This document shows positions 58,042-64,000 of a stretch of DNA of 64,000 nucleotides, piece by piece. Origin of the DNA: Anaspis maculata. Its lineage: Eukaryota > Arthropoda > Insecta > Coleoptera > Scraptiidae. Each line of letters opens with the position of its first letter. The first letter of the stretch is position 1. The notes below the pieces were generated by a model. It saw only the letters and a list, made by a program, of their open reading frames with translations. It did no database searches and had not been told where the DNA came from. The stretch is taken from NCBI GenBank assembly GCA_949128115.1, contig OX421962.1, forward strand, positions 57,887,787 through 57,951,786, given 5' to 3'. A program made the position numbers and the translations under genes.

Positions 58042-59652
58042 ATGGGAAAACGCAAGAGAAACAGCAGAGAACGAGAGCGAAGAAAACTGAATGACCGAAT
58101 AAAGCGATTTCGGGCAAAATATGGATCGTCGGAGTCTTCCAGTAAGTTGATTTTTTTCCGTCACTTTTGTTTTCTGTTGTAGATGATGACAAACTGGATA
58201 TCGGTGAATTTTACGTAGAGCAATAAGCATCATTCAGCAGAGCCTACCTCTTGTAGTGCAAATATTTTCTACCACTTGTAGAATAATTATTACTGCATGC
58301 TGAAAATCGCAGAAAAATCGTAGATTCAAATTTGATCTACTTATGGGTACTATACTGCCTCAACCATTTGTTGAAAATCTAAAAAGGCCGTTAGATCCAC
58401 CACTTGTGGAAATTACCCAAACGCGAATAAGACAAAGATGCACCTACCTAGCTCAAATTAGATAAGAGCGACGGCGACGCGAGCCGCATAATCAGCAATC
58501 GGAAGTTTTTGTCGAATGCCTGATTATCTCATGGGTTTTTGCTCTACATCAGTACTAATGCAAAACATAATCGAGAATAAATATATCTCGGATTTTAAAG
58601 ACTGGTGCAGGGAAAAAATTTATCAGTAATTGATTTGTGGCTAGGGCCATAGTTCATAATAATTATTATGGATTGAAACCGGGATTCATTGAATACAGTT
58701 TGACCCACAAAATATCCTTCTAGGGTCATCCAGTAGTGTCGAATCAAGCGACAGCTCGAGAAGCTCCCGGTCCCAGTCCCCTTCAGGGGATCAAAGGCAC
58801 ACCACAACCTTGGCACAAAATGCTCCCGATGCCGCCAATCTTGACCTCACGGTGGAAAACAACTCCAACGACACCCTGATGGACGACATCCTGGGAAAAG
58901 ACCCCACCAAGACACAACATGTGGGGCCAGACTTATTGGAAGACTTGGCTTTACGTTGGACAAATTACGTACAAGAAGGGCTCGACAACGAATCAAAAAC
59001 ACGAATATCCGAAAAATGGCCCACACCCAAAAATTGTACAGCCTTGGACTCCCCCAGTCTCAATGATGAAATTCAAGCACTTCTACCTAGCTCAACAATT
59101 AGGAGAGACGGGTTCCTACGGGCATTACAAAGCTTGCTTGGAAAGGGGTTGACAGCTCTTGGTACACACATCACAAAAACTCTAGCCGATAAAGAAAACT
59201 GCAAAGAGCTGGATATAACCGAACTCGTAGATGCTGGAAAGATCTTCGCTGAGGCTCATCATAGAATCTCTGTCGACCGAAGGTTCACTATCAATCCGTT
59301 TTTCAATGAAACAGTAAAACAAGCGGCAATCGGAGCAAAAATCAGCACCAAGCTATATGGCGACGATTTTGGAGATTTGTGTAAATCAGCTCAATCTGCC
59401 AGCAATATCGCCAAAGACTTAAAAATCCAACCAGGGCCGTCTTTAAACTACAAGCGCCAGGGCCCCAAAACCCGCATGAAACCACCACCGACAACGATGA
59501 ACTACCGCAAGCCAACCAACAGCTACAAGTACAACAGCTACAAGTACAACAACTCCAAGTACAACAACTCCAAGTACAACAACTCCAAGAAGTACAACAA
59601 CAAGACCGACGAGAAATCGGACAGGAAGAAACGAACATACCGAACCAAATAA
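58042..59652 (+). CDS. DIRS-like Gag protein, probably two exons
   Basis: Putative structural protein of a DIRS-type retrotransposon. Exon 1 (58042-58141) starts MGKRKRNSRERERRKLN, a very basic N-terminus. It ends at a GTAAGT donor. The main exon (about 58724-59652) follows a TATCCTTCTAG acceptor; splicing 58142-58723 out keeps the frame and joins Ser-rich to Ser/Arg-rich sequence (about 342 residues in total). The body has the DIRS Gag pattern: WTNYVQEGL, KWPTPKNC, SLNDEI, RRDGFLRALQSLLGKGL, RRFTINPFF, YGDDFGDL. The C-terminus is a basic tail of YNNSK repeats encoded by a 15-bp tandem repeat. Without splicing the main frame is open from 58693 but lacks a good ATG upstream. The frame itself is intact; whether it is expressed is unknown. 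Confidence 0.8.
58142..58723 (+). other. Predicted intron in the gag gene
   Basis: The GTAAGTTG donor follows a phase-1 codon at 58141. The acceptor CCTTCTAG ends at 58723 and restores phase 1. A shorter alternative acceptor TTTCTGTTGTAG (58183) would give a 42-bp intron and a frame that stops soon after (TAA at about 58226). Confidence 0.5.
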
Positions 59653-60087
59653 AAGTAGGTAACTATGCTGGTCAAATCAAAGCTTTCTACTCAAAATGGG
59701 AAGAAATTATCTCTGACAAAACCATTTTATGTTGGGTCAAAGGATACAAAATTCCTTTTCACAAAATACCAACTCAGAGATTCATACCAGCATATAAACC
59801 TAAAGTCAATACTAAAGAAATGACAAAAAGCATTGAAGACTTACTAACCATCGGGGCGATATCAGAATGCCAGCACACCAATGGAGAATTTTTATCTTCA
59901 TATTTTCTACGCCGAAAACCAAACGGAAAATATAGGTTTATCTTGAATCTCAAGAAATTAAATAAATTTGTGTCTGTATCACACTTCAAATTAGAAGACG
60001 CTCGAACGGTTAAAAATCTGATATCGTACAATAACTATTTAGCCACAATTGACTTGAAAGATGCGTATTCCTTAATACCCATACTAG
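59385..60087 (+). pseudogene. DIRS-like reverse transcriptase, truncated after motif A
   Basis: The open frame overlaps the end of gag by up to 268 nt, as expected for DIRS ORFs. Recognisable RT sequence starts near 59700. It runs WVKGYKIPF, RFIPAYKPK, IEDLLTIGAISEC, FLRRKPNGKYRFILNLKKLN, HFKLEDARTV, then TIDLKDAYSLIPI (about 60045-60085), which holds the first catalytic Asp. The protein is then cut by the inverted repeat at 60088; the later Asp-Asp box, RNase H, methylase-like and tyrosine recombinase domains of DIRS are absent. The upstream part of the frame is a low-complexity LQVQQ repeat read from the same 15-bp tandem array that encodes the Gag tail. The RNILNLKKLN/LEDARTV style separates it from Ty3/Gypsy RTs. 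Confidence 0.88.
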
Positions 60088-61608
60088 GCCAGGCGGTAGG
60101 TCATTCTGGATGGAAAAAATTCCGACCAAAGCTTTTATGGTGTCAAACTCTTCATAAGGTCAGTAGGTATCTACCAGTGAGTTTCCGCCCAAAAACGAGT
60201 TGTGCTAATTCCTCCACATCTGCCCAAAGGTGAAAGATGTCTTCAAGGTGCAAAAAGACCTGTTAAACCCCAGTACTTTTTCATTTTATTTGCCTCAATG
60301 CAAACGTACAACTCTAACGCAAACATTGGAAGCATTTGTCATCATCTCTGTGCCAGTCTTATTGTTGAAAAAAAAGATTTCTTTGTGCGGGTCAGATAAA
60401 TCACATTTAATTGTTTTTCCACACAAGAAAACGATGGAGCAACATGTATTTTGGATGTTTTCTGATAACTTGTACTCACTGAGCCCATTTATGGCGTTAA
60501 AAATTCAATAACAGCATTTTGGAAGATGTTGCCCGCTAAGAAGAGAATAATTTTTACCCGTCTGTTCAGCAGGATTTTTTTCAATTTTACCAAACACCGT
60601 TCTCGAAAATTTTATAGGAAATGACAAGCTGGAACTGTTTTCTAATGATATTATATCTGACTTAACCGCGGCACGCTTTTTGGGAGTGTAGGAAACTGAT
60701 TTCTTTCGAGCGGTTCTATTTTACCCGCGTGCGGCCATGCCTACTTGACATAGACCGGACTGATTACACAAGCTTGGAAATGTACTCTCTTCCAGTTTTG
60801 AAACACGACCATTAATGATAAAATAATGTATGATTTCTTCATAAATCAATGTACAAAGTCGCAATAATAATGGTCGCGTTTTAAAGCTGGAAAAGAGTAC
60901 ATTTCCAAGCTCGTGTAATCAGTCCGGTCTATGTCAAGTAGGCACGGCCGCACACGGGTGAAACAGGACCTCTCGAAAAGAAAATAGTTTTTTTAGACTT
61001 TCAAGTGCGTGCCGCGGTTAAGCCAGGCACGATATCGTTAGAGAAGAGTTTGAGCTTTCCATTCCTTATAAAATTTTCGCAAACGGTGTTTGGTAAAATT
61101 GAAAAAATTGCTGCTCAACAGGCGGGTGAAAATTATTCACTTTTTTGCTGGCAACATCTTCAAAAATGCTGTTATTGAAATTTTAATGCCATAGATGGGC
61201 TCAGTGAACACAAGTCATTAGAAAACATCCAAAATACATGTTGCTCCATCGTTTTCTTGTGTGGAAAAACAATTAAATGTGATTTATCTGATCCGCACAA
61301 AGAAATCTTTTTTTTCAACAGTAAGACTGGCACAGAGATGATGACAGATGCTTCCAATGTTTGCGTAAGAGTTGTACGTTTGCATTTAGGCAAATATAAC
61401 AAAAAAGTACGGAGGTTTAACAGGTCTTTTTGCACTTTCGAGGCATCCTTTACCTTCGCGCAGATGTGGAGGAATCAGCACAACTCGTTTTTGGGCGGAA
61501 ACTCAGTGGTAGATAACTACTGACCTTACGAAGAGTTTGACACCATAAAAGCTTTGGTCGGAGTTTTTTCCAGATTGTAGTGATTTTACCGACATACCGC
61601 CTGGCCTA
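60088..61608. repeat. Foldback at the 3' side of the DIRS-like unit
   Basis: Arms are 60088-60812 and 60884-61608 (about 725 bp), with an AT-rich loop of about 70 bp. Outer ends read GGCCAGGCGGTA and TACCGCCTGGCC. The left arm is diverged from the right arm (roughly 90% by eye), while the right arm is almost identical, inverted, to 57077-57820. The sequence beyond the right end does not continue the RT frame, so this is not a clean insertion into an intact pol. GGCC-type ends next to TA(A) could mean a Harbinger-like foldback; alternatively these are rearranged inverted terminal repeats of the DIRS element itself. Confidence 0.88.
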
Positions 61609-61815
61609 ATACTTCGTTATTCAATAATAAATGTTTGGGTTGATACAGTCAGTAACGATATCATGCGGTTTGGTCTCCAATCAACCAAATAGTTTTAATT
61701 AGTTAACCTGTTACCTACGTCAGAGTTGCAACTAGTGCAAACTGGAATAATTCACTTTTTTTTTTGAGTTCATGATTTTTTTTTAAGTGAGCTGAGGAAA
61801 AGAAGACGTCATGAA

Positions 61816-62392
61816 GGATGGGCAAACTATTGATATATCTATAAATTTATCAATATATCGATATATCAACTAATGATATCATTTTCAAGACATACCGATA
61901 CATCAAATATCGATAATTATCATAATATCAAATATCGACAAATGTACCTACACATATTATCGAAATATGACAATAGTTATCATCATAGACGCTTTCGTTT
62001 TGCCGGCAGGAGCTGCTCGGGGTAGATCACTAGACAAAGAAAGTAGATCCAGCTGGGCCATGATTACTGTATATGTATCTAGTTTCTTTATCTAGTGATC
62101 TACCCGGAGCAGCTCCTGGCGCAAAACGAAAGCATATCATTAAAATATTAATAAATAACAAGATGGAAGACCAAAGGCCTTCAAAGAAGTAAGTTTCATT
62201 CATCATGCAAGTTTAGATCAAGCATCATGATATTTTTCCATATTATTACTTGATATCTTTATTTTCATATTAATATTTTCATAATTATCAATTTTAGATA
62301 ACTTGATAATTATTGATTTCAATATTTTGATAATTATTATTATTTTTTCTTATCAAACTTTCATACCCAGATCACGATATTGCCCATCCCTA
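61816..62392. mobile_element. hAT-like non-autonomous element (TAGGGATGGGCAA end)
   Basis: The right end, read inverted, is TAGGGATGGGCAATATCG; the left end is GGATGGGCAAACTATTGAT with its first bases lost. Flanks are GTCATGAA (61808-61815) and GTCATGAC (62393-62400), an 8-bp duplication with one mismatch. TAGGGATGGGC-type ends are common in hAT elements. The interior is rich in TATCGATA and ATATCAA repeats and holds a nested palindrome. No transposase. Confidence 0.75.
61991..62133. mobile_element. 143-bp palindromic MITE nested in hAT-like element
   Basis: GCTTTCGTTTTGCCGGCAGG then AGCTGCTC is mirrored by GAGCAGCTCCTGGCGCAAAA then CGAAAGC. GGGTAGATCACTAGA pairs with TCTAGTGATCTACCC. The stem is about 50 bp with a loop of about 40 bp. 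It is GC-richer than its AT-rich surroundings, marking it as an insertion. Confidence 0.85.
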
Positions 62393-62400
62393 GTCATGAC

Positions 62401-63188
62401 CCATGACCCATCAATCGTGTTATATTAGTACACTAGCGGTTTATTACTACTTGAGCTGGAACAATCCTGCGTTTTGTGATACAAACAAAAACTTGAGCAT
62501 AATTATTGTTCTTATTTATATTCAAACTGAATAATTTGGCTCGCTGTTATTTTTGTTCACCTGTTTGTTTTTGCTACAAGTAATAAACACTGCTATCTAA
62601 TTATGTTTGATGCCGTTTCTGAATAATAAGAACTTGCAGATCACGATGCTGCCCCTGTCACAATGATGTGCCTGTCGAAAGACAAGGTAGAACTGTCAGT
62701 TGTGTAATGGGGGGGTTCCCTGAATTAACAATGTTTCTTTGCTTAGTGATTTTTCAGTTAAATCATTTCAACCCGAAAACAACTACTGTCAATCACGAGG
62801 GAAAAGTAGACCTCAGTCGATGGCTTTTGTATCCGAGATAATATCGGGTCTACTTTTCGAGTAAGTGATAGTTTGTGTAAGGAATTTGAAACATTTAACT
62901 CGAATAAAACATCAAGCACGAATTAAATTTCGCTGATTATCGCCCAAATAGACTTCTAGCAGAAATGGTAGTTTCAATGTAACATTGTACAGCAGAATAT
63001 GTATATGGGTGCTATCACCTAGTGTGCTCTTTTCACTAGCTAGTACCTATGCAATAATCGATAGCTTAAACTGAGTCAGGTGGGTCTCAGGTATTAGGTT
63101 GTTCTAATTGGCTGAATTGGGTATGGGTATGGGGGCGATAATCATAGGTTATACCCCGAGAGCTATGTGATTCAGAGGTTGAGGGTTA
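62401..63188. other. Noncoding stretch
   Basis: No gene or paired repeat recognised. Confidence 0.4.
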
Positions 63189-63190
63189 TA

Positions 63191-63772
63191 CAGGGTGTTT
63201 CAGTTTTAACCGATCAAACTTTGAGATGAAATTCTCCTTATCCTTTTGATTCAGAAAATTATAGCATGTGTGCCTCTAACTCGCTTCCTAAGAAAGATAC
63301 AGGGTGTCAAAATTGACTTCTGTCGATATTTAAAAATTTATAACTCGAGAACTATCCAATCAAATTAGCTTAACTTTAGCGTAGACTGGTTTGTTGGGAT
63401 CATCTACCCATCTGTCAAATTTCGAACGAATCCAACAAGTGGCGTAGAAGCTATGGGAGGTCATTATTTTGGAAGTATCTGTAGAACCTTGATAAATAAT
63501 GCCCCCCCATAACTCCTACGCCACTAATTGGATTCTTTCAAAATTTGGCAGGTAGGTAGACGGTTTCGACAAACTATCCTATGCTAAGTTTCAGCTACTA
63601 TGGTTGAACGGTTCTCAAGTTACAAAATTTTGGAAACCGAAAAAAAATAACTTTGACACCCTGTATCTTTCTTAGGAAATGAGTGAAAGACATGTATGTT
63701 ATATTTTTCTGAATCAGGAGGATGAGGAGAATTTTATATCAAAGTTTGCTCGATTAAAACTGAAACACCCTG
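63191..63772. repeat. Foldback element, CAGGGTGTTTCAGTTTTAA ends
   Basis: TA-flanked (63189-63190, 63773-63774), 582 bp. CAGGGTGTTTCAGTTTTAA is mirrored by TTAAAACTGAAACACCCTG. A second internal CAGGGTGTCAAA (about 63301) is mirrored by TTTGACACCCTG (about 63652). Arms pair nearly to the centre (GTGGCGTAG near 63440 against CTACGCCAC near 63520). No coding capacity. One diverged arm of this family lies inside the hAT at 20143-20372. Confidence 0.92.
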
Positions 63773-64000
63773 TATGTCCATATTATTTCCTATAAATTAA
63801 GGACTCACATCGTTTTGATAACATCTTATCTTTATTTTTCTTCAAGTTAAAGAGTTCAAAATACTTCAAAATACTACGTCCACCAAAACGATTTTTGGGC
63901 CAAAATGATCGTGAAAATCTAAGCACTTAGCACTAACTTGTGATATTACTGTTGATTATCAAATATTCACGATTCGCAGTGAATTGAGTTTTGTCGCACA

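Noticed and set aside
60088..60233. C-terminal extension of the RT frame through 60233
   Set aside because: From 60088 the frame runs into the foldback arm, whose sequence also occurs at 57077 and 60884 without RT; it is not RT-coding.

Overview
This is a eukaryotic, most likely arthropod, stretch of DNA with no host gene that I can support. It is AT-rich. It has no bacterial-style gene packing and no long clean ORF outside one retroelement. The repeat repertoire is typical of insect genomes: non-LTR retrotransposon RT, Ty3/Gypsy pol and LTRs, a DIRS-like element, several hAT derivatives, a tRNA-derived SINE, and many MITEs and long-arm foldbacks. A hemipteran such as a whitefly is a guess only. 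Calls rest on reading; no alignment or database search was run.

Layout. 1-4.8 kb: mostly unpaired noncoding DNA with a broken LINE RT (1.9-2.85 kb). 4.8-9.7 kb: two long foldbacks and a small MITE. 9.7-16.4 kb: noncoding DNA with short MITEs and one foldback. 16.7-20.97 kb: a large inverted repeat whose arms each carry a tRNA-like unit. Its right arm is split by a 1427-bp hAT element with a clear 8-bp target duplication. 23.5-28.5 kb: MITEs, a SINE, a composite foldback and an LTR fragment. 29.9-30.7 kb: decayed Ty3/Gypsy pol on the minus strand. 31.2-36 kb: three more inverted-repeat elements and a degenerate one. 36-45.4 kb: noncoding DNA, a minisatellite, dispersed repeats and a foldback. 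47.8-51.2 kb: a Harbinger-like foldback, a hAT remnant with nested MITEs, and a solo LTR with ATAT target duplications. 53 kb: a MITE carrying two copies of a second MITE. 55.9-56.8 kb: a TIR element. 57.1-61.6 kb: a truncated DIRS-like retroelement (gag plus RT start) bracketed by near-identical inverted repeats. 61.8-63.8 kb: another hAT-like element and a foldback.

The elements fall into a few end-types. (i) Foldbacks flanked by TA whose ends read CAGG(G)TG. (ii) MITEs flanked by TA whose ends read (T/C)CGT(A/G)TG(A/T)TC or the near variant CSGTATGTTC. (iii) Elements starting GGCCCAGT with TAA duplications (PIF/Harbinger-like). (iv) hAT-like elements with 8-bp duplications. The window is therefore a nested transposon graveyard, probably intergenic or intronic. 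The most interesting parts are the DIRS-like unit with its apparent gag intron and inverted repeats, and the pol III-like units inside a large palindrome.
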